Shown in pieces: positions 1 to 6,484 of a stretch of DNA of 8,027 nucleotides; position 1 is the first letter of the stretch; the number at the start of each line of letters is the position of its first letter. Made by a program: the position numbers and the translations under genes. The DNA comes from Pseudomonadota bacterium (lineage in GTDB: Bacteria; Pseudomonadota; Gammaproteobacteria; GCA-001735895): assembly GCA_022545625.1 (NCBI GenBank), contig JACZQS010000094.1:1-8027 (forward strand), given 5' to 3'. The notes below the pieces were generated by a model. It ran no database searches. It worked only from the letters and a program-made list of their open reading frames with translations, and had not been told where the DNA came from.

Positions 1-1074
1 CGCCTGGGCCTCCTGTTTTAGAATATATCGCTCTATCACATGGCTGGCGCGGGACTGCACTGTTTCTGGGCGCGCCTGTACTATGTATATCTGGCCATTT
101 TCGCCATCCTTGGCCCACTCTATATCCATCGGCCGGCCGTAATGCTGTTCGATCGTAACTGCAATAACCGCGAGCGCGGTTATTTCCTCATCGTTAATCG
201 AAAACCTGTCTCTATCTTCGGGGTCTACGTCGACGGTGATGACCGCGTGGTCCGGGTCACCGTCTCGCACGCCATCGTCAGCGTAAATCATCTTGACCAG
301 TTTGCTGCCGCGGGTTTTCTGTAAGATACTGCGCTTCGACTGCCCCAGATTTTTTTTGTAAACATAAAATTCGTCGGGGTTGACTGCTCCCTGGACGATG
401 GTTTCTCCGAGTCCATAACTGCTGGTGATAAAAACAACGTCCTCAAATCCCGATTCGGTATCGATGCTGAACATGACGCCACTGGAAGCCAGGTCACTAC
501 GTACCATGCGTTGAATACCGGCGGACAAGGATACTTCTGAATGTTCGAAACCCTGGTGTACACGATAAGAAATTGCCCGGTCGTTAAACAGAGAAGCGAA
601 TACCAGTTTCACCGCATGCAGGACCTGGTCGATGCCTTTTATATTCAAATAGGTTTCCTGCTGGCCGGCAAACGAAGCATCGGGTAAATCTTCGGCGGTT
701 GCAGAGGAGCGTACTGCGACGGTAGCAGGCGTCCCGTCGACGGCCATGGCTTCGTATGCAGCGCAGATATCGTTTTGAAATTGCTGCGGTAGCTGTGACT
801 CGATTATCCAGCATCGGATTTGACTACCGGCTTGCGCCAGTGCCCGAACGTCGTCGGTGTCAAGCTGTCCGAGAGTCGCATTTATCTTGTCGGTTAATCC
901 GGCCTGCTCAATAAAGTCATTGAATGCGTTGGAAGTGGTCGCAAAACCGCCCGGAACGGCAACCCCGAGATCTCCCAGATTGGCTATCATTTCCCCCAGC
1001 GATGCATTTTTGCCACCGACCAGTGGTACGTCTGCCATTCCCAGTTGATCCAGAGAGACAATATTTTTTGACAT
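1..1074 (-). CDS. ppsA: Phosphoenolpyruvate synthase (pyruvate, water dikinase), N-terminal 358 residues, cut by window edge
   Basis: PEP synthase converts pyruvate, ATP and water to PEP, AMP and phosphate, the entry to gluconeogenesis in the cytoplasm. Reading back from the ATG at 1072-1074, the frame stays open for 358 codons to base 1. The visible part is the PPDK N-terminal ATP-binding domain. Key motifs are VGGKNASLGEM (residues 19-29), RSSATAEDLP (122-131) followed by FAGQQETYLN, the SYGLGE segment (219-224) and VQARPET (332-338), which closes this domain. E. coli PpsA has 792 residues, so the phosphohistidine domain with its catalytic His and the C-terminal PEP/pyruvate-binding barrel lie beyond the left edge. 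The divergent neighbour is ppsR, the dedicated regulator, which supports PpsA over the related pyruvate phosphate dikinase. No clear Shine-Dalgarno precedes the ATG, but MSKNIVSLDQLG is a normal family N-terminus. Identity is secure; completeness of the rest cannot be judged. Confidence 0.97.
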   Translation of the reverse strand, partial: MSKNIVSLDQLGMADVPLVGGKNASLGEMIANLGDLGVAVPGGFATTSNAFNDFIEQAGLTDKINATLGQLDTDDVRALAQAGSQIRCWIIESQLPQQFQNDICAAYEAMAVDGTPATVAVRSSATAEDLPDASFAGQQETYLNIKGIDQVLHAVKLVFASLFNDRAISYRVHQGFEHSEVSLSAGIQRMVRSDLASSGVMFSIDTESGFEDVVFITSSYGLGETIVQGAVNPDEFYVYKKNLGQSKRSILQKTRGSKLVKMIYADDGVRDGDPDHAVITVDVDPEDRDRFSINDEEITALAVIAVTIEQHYGRPMDIEWAKDGENGQIYIVQARPETVQSRASHVIERYILKQEAQA

Positions 1075-1113
1075 TCGTGGTATTTTTTCGTGCTGGATAA
1101 AAAACAGGACTTT

Positions 1114-1141
1114 ATCATAATCGATAAGCCAGGGCTGACAG
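1114..1141 (-). promoter_or_regulatory. Candidate sigma-70 promoter for ppsA
   Basis: On the minus strand CTGTCA (1141-1136, 4 of 6 matches to TTGACA) is followed after 16 bp by TATGAT (1119-1114, 5 of 6 to TATAAT). It would start transcription near 1107, leaving a leader of about 33 bases before the ppsA ATG. The -10 box overlaps a TTTATC/GATAA inverted repeat. The call is by eye; no other minus-strand candidate in this gap looked better. Confidence 0.45.
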
Positions 1142-1165
1142 AAATATCCTGGCGGCCGGGATAGA

Positions 1166-1194
1166 TTTACAGGATCGCAAATACATCCTATTTT
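1166..1194 (+). promoter_or_regulatory. Candidate sigma-70 promoter for ppsR
   Basis: TTTACA (1166-1171, 5 of 6 to TTGACA) lies exactly 17 bp from TATTTT (1189-1194, 4 of 6 to TATAAT). The expected transcript start is about 1200-1202, some 12 bases before the ATG at 1214. If this is right, the upstream in-frame TTG at 1193 would not be in the mRNA, which supports the shorter PpsR. Confidence 0.45.
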
Positions 1195-1213
1195 GGCTAT
1201 CATTCAGGATCGT

Positions 1214-2044
1214 ATGCCAGATAATACTAGACAAGTTTATTTTCTATCCAACGGCACCGCAATTACCGCGGAAACCCTGGGCCATAGTTTGTTAGCCCAG
1301 TTCCCGACGCTGCATTTCAAAACCAGGACTATTCCGTTTATCGACTCGGTAGAGAAAGCTTTAGCAGTTAACCGGGAGATCGACCAGGAAGTCGATGGTT
1401 CGAATGAATTACCGATTGTCATTTCAACCATGGCTGATCTCGAACTGAAGGAAATAATCAACCAGAGCAAGGCGTTGGTACTGGATCCGTTCGCCGATTT
1501 TTTACCCAGGCTGGAGGAAATTCTGGATACGGCATCAGCACACGCCAGCAGCTCCCATCGGACCGCAAACCCTTCGCTTTACGAGTCCAGGATAAATGCA
1601 ATCGATTTTTCGTTAATCCACGATGACGGCGCAAAGACCCGGAATTACGATGAAACCGATATAATCCTGATCGGGGTATCGAGGACAGGCAAAACCCCCA
1701 GTTGCCTGTACCTGGCTTTGCAATTTGGCCTGAAGGCTGCGAACTACCCGATTACCGAGGAGGATATGGAGTCGGAATTGCTCCCTGCGCCGATTCGCCC
1801 TTATACCGACCGATTGTATGGATTAACCACTGACGCGAATCGACTGTGCAAAATTCGCCAGGAACGACGTCCCAATAGTCGCTATTCATCGCTTGAGCAG
1901 TGTCGGTACGAACTTCGAGCAGTCGAAGACATGTACTACAGGCACAAGATACGATATTTAAGTACGACAACTATATCGGTGGAAGAAATCGCGGCTCGAA
2001 TTGTCGAAGATACGGGCTTGCACCGCATGGAACAAACTAGCTAG
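1214..2044 (+). CDS. ppsR: PEP synthase regulatory protein: bifunctional pyruvate, water dikinase kinase/pyrophosphorylase (PpsR)
   Basis: In E. coli this family (DUF299) inactivates PEP synthase by ADP-dependent phosphorylation of an active-site Thr and reactivates it by Pi-dependent phosphorolysis releasing pyrophosphate, so it tunes gluconeogenesis to energy state. The protein opens with the family segment VYFLSNGTAITAETLGHSLL and carries the P-loop GVSRTGKTP at residues 154-162, then CLYLALQFGLKAANYP. I chose ATG 1214, giving 276 aa (E. coli PpsR is 277), over the in-frame TTG at 1193. The ATG product aligns with the family N-terminus, AGGA at 1206-1209 sits 4 bases before it, and the likely promoter overlaps the TTG. 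The gene is divergent from ppsA, its target, and converges on icd, sharing stop-codon bases at 2041-2044. Family and function are secure by homology; the start is likely. Confidence 0.95.
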   Translation: MPDNTRQVYFLSNGTAITAETLGHSLLAQFPTLHFKTRTIPFIDSVEKALAVNREIDQEVDGSNELPIVISTMADLELKEIINQSKALVLDPFADFLPRLEEILDTASAHASSSHRTANPSLYESRINAIDFSLIHDDGAKTRNYDETDIILIGVSRTGKTPSCLYLALQFGLKAANYPITEEDMESELLPAPIRPYTDRLYGLTTDANRLCKIRQERRPNSRYSSLEQCRYELRAVEDMYYRHKIRYLSTTTISVEEIAARIVEDTGLHRMEQTS

Positions 2045-3300
2045 CCCATATATTTGATGACCGCTTCGCCAAAGTCGGAAGTGCTCAATTCGGTGGCATT
2101 GGTCTGGTGGCGGGCCAGGTCATAGGTGACCTGTTTGGCGCCAATAGCGCCTTCCATCCCTTTTATGATCAGGTCAGCAGCTTCGAGCCAGCCCATATAC
2201 CGCAGCATCATTTCCGCCGACAAGATTATCGATCCCGGATTGACTTTATTTTGACCGGTATATTTTGGAGCAGTGCCATGCGTGGCTTCAAAAACACCGG
2301 TCGTATCAGCGATATTGGCACCGGGCGCTATGCCAATGCCGCCAACCTGTGCAGCGAGCGCATCGGATACGTAATCGCCATTTAAATTCAGCGTTGCTAT
2401 CACTTCGTATTCGGTGGGTCGCAGCACAATCTGCTGGAGAAAATTATCAGCAATGACATCTTTTACCGTGATCGTGTTGCCTGTTTTTGGGTTTTTGAAT
2501 TCACACCAGGGGCCGGCTCCAATTTCTACAGCAGCGTATCTTTCCTTCGCCAGCTCATAACCCCAGTTTCTAAATCCACCCTCGGTGAATTTCATAATAT
2601 TACCCTTATGTATCAGGGCCACCGACTTGCAGTCATTGTCAATAGCATACTGAAAAGCTTTACCCACCAGTCGTTTAGTACCCTGGGATGAGACTGGTTT
2701 AACGCCGATACTGGAGGTTTCGGGAAATCTAATGCTGGTAATGCCCATATCTTCGGTGAGAAATTTGATCACCTTTTTTACCTCTTCGGAACCTTCTTCC
2801 CATTCGATGCCAGCATAAATATCTTCGGTATTTTCGCGATAGATGACCATATTGGTATCCTGCGGTCGCTTCAATGGTGTCTCTATACCCGGGAAATAGC
2901 GGACAGGCCTTACACAGGCGTATAAATCCAGTTGCTGCCTGATCGATACGTTTAGTGAGCGGATGCCACCGCCAATCGGCGTGGTGAGAGGGCCTTTGAT
3001 CGAAACGATGTAATCTTTCATCGCTGCCATCGATTCTTCGGGAAGCCAGGCGTCTTCGCCATATATGTGCGTAGCCTTTTCCCCGGCGTATATTTCCATC
3101 CACGAAATCTTCTTTTTTCCCTGGGAGGATTTTTCTACAGCGGCATCGACGACTTTGATCATCACCGGAGAGATATCAGCACCTATACCATCACCCTCGA
3201 TATAGGGAATGATCGGATTGTCGGGTACCTCTAGACTAAAGTCTTCGTTAGCGGTAATCGCATCGCCCTCGGCGGGCACTTTTATGTGCTGATAACTCAT
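2041..3300 (-). CDS. icd: Isocitrate dehydrogenase, NADP-dependent, homodimeric E. coli type
   Basis: The enzyme oxidises isocitrate to 2-oxoglutarate and CO2 with NADP+ in the TCA cycle. It has 419 aa against 416 in E. coli, with a steady offset of +2 over most of the protein. Substrate residues are present: Ser115 and Asn117 in the GGGIRSLNV segment, Arg121, Arg131, Arg155 and Lys232. Metal ligands are Asp285, Asp309 and Asp313. The NADP determinants Lys346, Tyr347, Val353, Tyr393 and Arg397 correspond to E. coli K344, Y345, V351, Y391 and R395, so NADP rather than NAD is predicted. Ser115 matches Ser113, the site AceK phosphorylates in E. coli; whether aceK exists here cannot be seen. The start MSYQHIKVP has GAGAG 5 bases upstream. 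That site lies in one arm of a 10-bp inverted repeat. The stop overlaps the ppsR stop. Confidence 0.98.
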   Translation of the reverse strand: MSYQHIKVPAEGDAITANEDFSLEVPDNPIIPYIEGDGIGADISPVMIKVVDAAVEKSSQGKKKISWMEIYAGEKATHIYGEDAWLPEESMAAMKDYIVSIKGPLTTPIGGGIRSLNVSIRQQLDLYACVRPVRYFPGIETPLKRPQDTNMVIYRENTEDIYAGIEWEEGSEEVKKVIKFLTEDMGITSIRFPETSSIGVKPVSSQGTKRLVGKAFQYAIDNDCKSVALIHKGNIMKFTEGGFRNWGYELAKERYAAVEIGAGPWCEFKNPKTGNTITVKDVIADNFLQQIVLRPTEYEVIATLNLNGDYVSDALAAQVGGIGIAPGANIADTTGVFEATHGTAPKYTGQNKVNPGSIILSAEMMLRYMGWLEAADLIIKGMEGAIGAKQVTYDLARHQTNATELSTSDFGEAVIKYMG

Positions 3301-3348
3301 AATTCTCTCAATACTGGTGTTTATAGGAGATTTCGCGAAGAGAATTAT
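3299..3348 (-). promoter_or_regulatory. icd -10 box and leader inverted repeat
   Basis: On the minus strand a consensus TATAAT lies at 3349-3344, with a predicted start near 3336 and a leader of about 36 bases. No good -35 exists: the 17-bp-spaced hexamer is CTTCCC, so an activator or another start may be needed. ATAATTCTCT (3348-3339) is perfectly complementary to AGAGAATTAT (3308-3299), with 30 bases between. The first arm overlaps the -10 box; the second contains the GAGAG ribosome-binding site and the AT of the start codon. An 8-bp palindrome TTCGCGAA (3332-3339) adjoins the upstream arm. The pairing is seen directly; function is inferred. Confidence 0.45.
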
Positions 3349-3464
3349 ATACTAGAAAAGGTTTCGGGGAAGACAGTCTTGGGAGGAAATTAAACATAAC
3401 CAGGCCTTGAATTATGTCATGGCTCACATTACTTTATAGTGACAGTTGATGTTAAAATTAATTC

Positions 3465-3794
3465 ATGTCTGACCAGCAATTCAACAACGACCCGGATAAG
3501 GATGATACGCTGTTAATAGAGCGTACCAAACCTAAACTCAAAAAGCCGACGATGTACAAAGTCATTATCCTCAACGATGACTATACACCGATGGAATTTG
3601 TGGTCCACGTGCTCGAGGCGATATTCGGTCATGACCGTGAAAGCGCCACTCGCATTATGTTGAATGTTCACAAGTCTGGAAAAGGTGTGTGTGGTATCTA
3701 TTCACGTGATATTGCTGAAACTAAAGTTACCCAGGTAAACAGCTACTCACGAGAGAGTAAACACCCATTGTTATGTGATATGGAAGAAACCTAG
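3465..3794 (+). CDS. clpS: ATP-dependent Clp protease adaptor ClpS
   Basis: ClpS binds proteins with N-terminal Leu, Phe, Tyr or Trp (the N-degron pathway) and hands them to ClpA for degradation by ClpP. The 109-aa product matches the family length (E. coli 106). A polar, unstructured N-terminus (residues 1-27), which in the family is threaded into ClpA, precedes the core domain. The core holds YKVIILNDDYTPMEFV with Asn37, Asp38, Asp39 and Met43, then LNVHKSGKGVCG with His69, matching the residues that grip the N-degron amino group and side chain. It continues AETKVTQVNSYSRE and ends HPLLCDME. clpA follows after 115 bp in the same direction. No Shine-Dalgarno is visible before the only plausible ATG. 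cspD, which lies next to clpS in many gammaproteobacteria, is absent between clpS and icd. Confidence 0.97.
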   Translation: MSDQQFNNDPDKDDTLLIERTKPKLKKPTMYKVIILNDDYTPMEFVVHVLEAIFGHDRESATRIMLNVHKSGKGVCGIYSRDIAETKVTQVNSYSRESKHPLLCDMEET

Positions 3795-3836
3795 GCAACA
3801 GGGGTTGCATGAATCGAACCCCGTTAACAATGCAAC
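3795..3836 (+). other. Competing inverted repeats in the clpS-clpA gap
   Basis: Just after the clpS stop, the segment GGGGTTGCAT (3801-3810) can pair three ways: its GTTGC with GCAAC upstream (3795-3799, 4-base loop), its GGGGTT with AACCCC downstream (3817-3822, 10-base loop), or its GTTGCAT with ATGCAAC (3830-3836, 19-base loop). The pairings exclude one another. No run of T follows, so it is not a standard intrinsic terminator. Roles in mRNA processing, attenuation between clpS and clpA, or 3'-end protection are only inferences. Confidence 0.35.
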
Positions 3837-3909
3837 GAATTAAACAGAAATAAACAGGTCAGATAAGCTATATTTAAATTGAGCTATCCGTAGTTTTGGA
3901 AATCGAAAG

Positions 3910-6174
3910 ATGCTAAATAAAGAACTTGAGCAATCCCTGAATAAGGCTTTTCATGAAGCCAATGAAAAACGACACGAGTTTATTACGGTCGAGCACCTGT
4001 TGCTGATGCTGACCGATAATGATGCAGCCTCGGCGGTCCTCGAAGCCTGTGGCGGTGATGTTCCTACGATAAAAAAAGAGCTTGAAATCTTTGTTGACCA
4101 GAATACCCCTTTGTTAATGGCTGATGAAGACAGGGATACGCAACCCACGCTCGGCTTTCAACGTGTTTTGCAACGCGCACTGTTCCATGTCCAGTCCTCC
4201 GGCAATGGAGAGGTGTCAGGCGCCAATGTGCTGGTGGCTATATTTTCCGAACAGGATTCGCACGCGGTTTATTTATTGAACAAGCATAATATTGAACGCC
4301 TGGATGTGACCAATTACCTGTCCCACGGTATTACCCGGGTTGAGGATGGCGAAGATGAGTCCTTTGGCCATGATGCAGAAGCCCTCCCTGACGAGAGCGA
4401 AAAATCCAACCCGCTGGAGAAATTCGCTACTAACTTAAATGAGTTGGCCATCGCTGGAAAGATTGACCCACTGATTGGGCGCGACCAGGAAATTGAACGA
4501 ATCATTCAGACTCTATGCCGTCGCCGGAAAAATAATCCGCTGCTGGTAGGTGAAGCAGGGGTAGGTAAAACAGCGATTATTGAAGGCCTGGCGCGAAAAA
4601 TTGTCGAAGAGGAAGTTCCCGACCTTTTACAGGATTGCAAGATCTACGCGCTCGACCTGGGTGCACTGGTGGCCGGCACCAAGTATCGCGGTGACTTTGA
4701 AAAAAGACTCAAATCGGTGATTAACCAGCTTAAAGATGAGCAGGGTGCTGTGCTTTTCATCGATGAAATACACACCATAATCGGCGCTGGTTCGGCATCG
4801 GGCGGCGTAATGGATGCATCTAACCTGATCAAGCCGGTGCTCGCCAACGGGGAAATTAAATGCATTGGCTCAACTACCTATACAGAATTTCGCGGTGTGT
4901 TCGAAAAAGATCGCGCGCTGGCCAGACGCTTCCAGAAGATAGACGTACCCGAGCCGAGCATCGAGGATTCATACCAGATTTTGAAAGGGCTTAAATCCCG
5001 CTTCGAAGAACATCACAATGTAAAATACACTCTACAGGCATTACGCAAAGCGGCTGAACTGGCATCGCGTTACATTAATGATCGCCACATGCCCGATAAA
5101 GCAATCGATGTCATTGATGAGGCTGGCGCGAAACGCCGATTGCTGCCGGCAAAGCAACGCAAAAAAACAATTGGCATCCACGATATCGAAAATATCGTAG
5201 CCAGAATTGCGCGAATTCCGGCGAATACGGTGAATACCTCGGACCTCGAGATGTTAAAGAACCTGGGCAAGAATCTGTCGCGGGTGGTATTTGGCCAGGA
5301 AGCGGCTATCAAATCACTGGATGCGGCAATCAAAATGGCCCGGTCCGGATTAGGCCGGGATATGAAGCCGGTTGGCTCGTTTCTGTTTGCAGGCCCTACC
5401 GGCGTCGGTAAAACCGAGGTATGTCGGCAGATAGCAAAAATTATGGGAATAGAATTGATCCGTTTCGATATGTCTGAATACATGGAAAGACATACGGTAT
5501 CGCGGCTGATTGGCGCCCCGCCGGGATACGTCGGATATGACCAGGGTGGGTTACTCACCGAGGAGCTGAATAAACATCCTTATTCCGTGGTGCTGTTCGA
5601 TGAAATTGAAAAAGCCCATCCCGATGTATTTAATTTGCTGCTGCAGGTGATGGACCACGGCACTTTGACCGACAGCAATGGCAGGAAGGCCGATTTTAGG
5701 AATGTAATTTTAGTGATGACTACCAATGCCGGCGCCGAGTTGATCAGCCGGTCTTCGATGGGATTTACCCTGCAGGATAATACCAAGGATGCAGGCGAGG
5801 CGATCAAGAAGATGTTCACACCTGAATTCCGCAACAGGCTGGATGCGATAATCCAGTTCGAGGCGCTCGATCACAATGTGATATTAAATGTGGTTGATAA
5901 ATTCCTCATAGAACTGGAATCCCAGTTAGAAGCCAAGAAGGTGAGTATGACTGTCACCGACAAGGCCAGACATTTGCTGGCTGAAAAAGGATATGATCCT
6001 AAAATGGGTGCGAGGCCGATGGCAAGGGTGATTCAGGACGAAATCAAACAGGTACTGGCCGATGAGCTGTTATTTGGTGATCTGACCGATGGTGGGCATG
6101 TCAAAATCGATGTCGAGGATGATAAGCTGGTGTGTCATGTGAAGTCCACCGATAAAGCCGCGGTAGACGCCTGA
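3910..6174 (+). CDS. clpA: ATP-dependent Clp protease ATP-binding subunit ClpA
   Basis: ClpA is the hexameric AAA+ unfoldase that threads substrates into the ClpP peptidase. It has 754 aa (E. coli 758), complete. The Clp N domain (about 1-140), which docks ClpS, is followed by an acidic linker (144-165). D1 has Walker A GEAGVGKT (214-221, Lys220), the pore loop KYRGDFE (258-264), Walker B VLFIDE (281-286) and the Arg pair 339-340. D2 has Walker A GPTGVGKT (495-502, Lys501), pore loop GYVGYDQGG (539-547), Walker B VVLFDE (560-565), FRNRLD with Arg643, and sensor-2 GARPMAR (700-706). Lys220 and Lys501 fall on the same numbers as in E. coli, as does the ClpP-docking tripeptide, here MGF (617-619) where E. 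coli has IGL. The short D1-D2 spacer, without the long coiled-coil M domain, separates it from ClpB. The start MLNKELEQSLNKAF is typical; GGAA (3898-3901) and GAAAG are weak upstream ribosome sites. Confidence 0.98.
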   Translation: MLNKELEQSLNKAFHEANEKRHEFITVEHLLLMLTDNDAASAVLEACGGDVPTIKKELEIFVDQNTPLLMADEDRDTQPTLGFQRVLQRALFHVQSSGNGEVSGANVLVAIFSEQDSHAVYLLNKHNIERLDVTNYLSHGITRVEDGEDESFGHDAEALPDESEKSNPLEKFATNLNELAIAGKIDPLIGRDQEIERIIQTLCRRRKNNPLLVGEAGVGKTAIIEGLARKIVEEEVPDLLQDCKIYALDLGALVAGTKYRGDFEKRLKSVINQLKDEQGAVLFIDEIHTIIGAGSASGGVMDASNLIKPVLANGEIKCIGSTTYTEFRGVFEKDRALARRFQKIDVPEPSIEDSYQILKGLKSRFEEHHNVKYTLQALRKAAELASRYINDRHMPDKAIDVIDEAGAKRRLLPAKQRKKTIGIHDIENIVARIARIPANTVNTSDLEMLKNLGKNLSRVVFGQEAAIKSLDAAIKMARSGLGRDMKPVGSFLFAGPTGVGKTEVCRQIAKIMGIELIRFDMSEYMERHTVSRLIGAPPGYVGYDQGGLLTEELNKHPYSVVLFDEIEKAHPDVFNLLLQVMDHGTLTDSNGRKADFRNVILVMTTNAGAELISRSSMGFTLQDNTKDAGEAIKKMFTPEFRNRLDAIIQFEALDHNVILNVVDKFLIELESQLEAKKVSMTVTDKARHLLAEKGYDPKMGARPMARVIQDEIKQVLADELLFGDLTDGGHVKIDVEDDKLVCHVKSTDKAAVDA

Positions 6175-6199
6175 ACCAGTAGCAGACCTGGTAGCTACC
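6175..6199. other. Nested dyads between the clpA and infA stop codons
   Basis: The two convergent genes are separated by 20 bases. ACCAG (6175-6179) can pair with CTGGT (6188-6192), and GGTAGCTACC (6190-6199) is a perfect 10-bp palindrome that includes the infA stop codon. Neither is GC-rich nor followed by a T run, so a bidirectional terminator is possible but weakly supported. E. coli has a tRNA-Ser gene between clpA and infA; there is no room for one here. Confidence 0.25.
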
Positions 6200-6413
6200 T
6201 GTCGCGGAATGTAATTCTGCCTTTGGACAGGTCGTAGGGCGTCAATTCAACAGTTACCGTATCCCCGGTTAAAATGCGAATATAATGCTTGCGCATCTTA
6301 CCGGATATGTGTGCGGTAACCATATGGCCATTCTCCAGTTCAACCCGGAACATTGTATTAGGCAGAGTGTCTTTCACCGTGCCCCGCATTTCGATGTGAT
6401 CGCCCTTTGGCAT
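6195..6413 (-). CDS. infA: Translation initiation factor IF-1
   Basis: IF-1 is a small OB-fold protein that binds the 30S A site, works with IF-2 and IF-3 in start-codon selection, and is essential in bacteria. The 72-aa length equals that of E. coli IF-1. The conserved blocks TLPNTMFRVELENGH (residues 16-30), VTAHISGKMRK (32-42), YIRILTGD (44-51) and VELTPYDLSKGRITFR (55-70) are all present and nearly identical to the E. coli protein. It converges on clpA, as in E. coli, and is divergent from fabD. A good promoter lies about 28 bp upstream of the ATG, so it is probably transcribed alone. The leader of about 22 bases shows no clear Shine-Dalgarno, yet the start MPKGDHIEM is unambiguous. Confidence 0.98.
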   Translation of the reverse strand: MPKGDHIEMRGTVKDTLPNTMFRVELENGHMVTAHISGKMRKHYIRILTGDTVTVELTPYDLSKGRITFRDR

Positions 6414-6441
6414 AGTTTAAACTTGTAGCTAAAGACGCGCC

Positions 6442-6469
6442 ATTATGCATTATTTTGCTTTGATGGCAA
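6442..6469 (-). promoter_or_regulatory. Candidate sigma-70 promoter for infA
   Basis: On the minus strand TTGCCA (6469-6464, 5 of 6 to TTGACA) and CATAAT (6447-6442, 5 of 6 to TATAAT) are 16 bp apart. This predicts transcription from about 6435 and a leader of about 22 bases. It is the best promoter-like match I found in the window, fitting a strongly expressed essential gene. It overlaps the candidate fabD promoter on the other strand. Confidence 0.55.
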
Positions 6470-6483
6470 CTGACTTGTATAGC
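6455..6483 (+). promoter_or_regulatory. Candidate promoter for fabD-fabG (weak)
   Basis: TTGCTT (6455-6460, 3 of 6) is 17 bp from TATAGC (6478-6483, 4 of 6). The predicted start is near 6490, leaving a leader of about 46 bases. It interlocks with the infA promoter, so RNA polymerase could probably not occupy both at once. Another possible -35, TTGTAT at 6475-6480, has no convincing -10. Confidence 0.25.
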
Positions 6484-6484
6484 G

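Noticed and set aside
40..1048. Several short frames (94, 91, 76 and 63 residues) over the left end.
   Set aside because: All overlap the continuous, motif-rich ppsA frame, which is open to the window edge; the short frames carry no family motif.
2729..3103. A 124-residue minus-strand frame inside icd.
   Set aside because: It lies in another frame of the complete, well-conserved icd gene, has no recognisable motif and an Arg-rich shadow-like composition.
3406..3431. A possible sigma-32 promoter before clpS: CTTGAAT then CACATTA.
   Set aside because: The second element matches CCCCAT at only 4 of 6, and the spacer is about 11-12 bases, shorter than usual. Too weak to annotate as a heat-shock promoter.
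3811..3823. On the minus strand GTTCGATTC matches the tRNA T-loop consensus, hinting at a tRNA or an attachment-site remnant in the clpS-clpA gap.
   Set aside because: The flanking bases do not form the T stem (CGGGG against CATGC), and no acceptor, anticodon or D arm can be drawn. A 9-base match is easily chance.
5070..5558. A 162-residue minus-strand frame opposite clpA.
   Set aside because: It is antisense to the D1-D2 region of clpA, whose plus-strand protein is fully conserved. It shows no domain and no ribosome site, so it is a shadow.
3910..6174. ClpB or ClpC instead of ClpA.
   Set aside because: The spacer between D1 and D2 lacks the coiled-coil M domain of ClpB and the shorter one of ClpC. 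A ClpP-docking MGF tripeptide is present and clpS is adjacent.
6175..6199. Rho-independent bidirectional terminator between clpA and infA.
   Set aside because: The dyads are short, moderate in GC, and lack a T tract on either strand.
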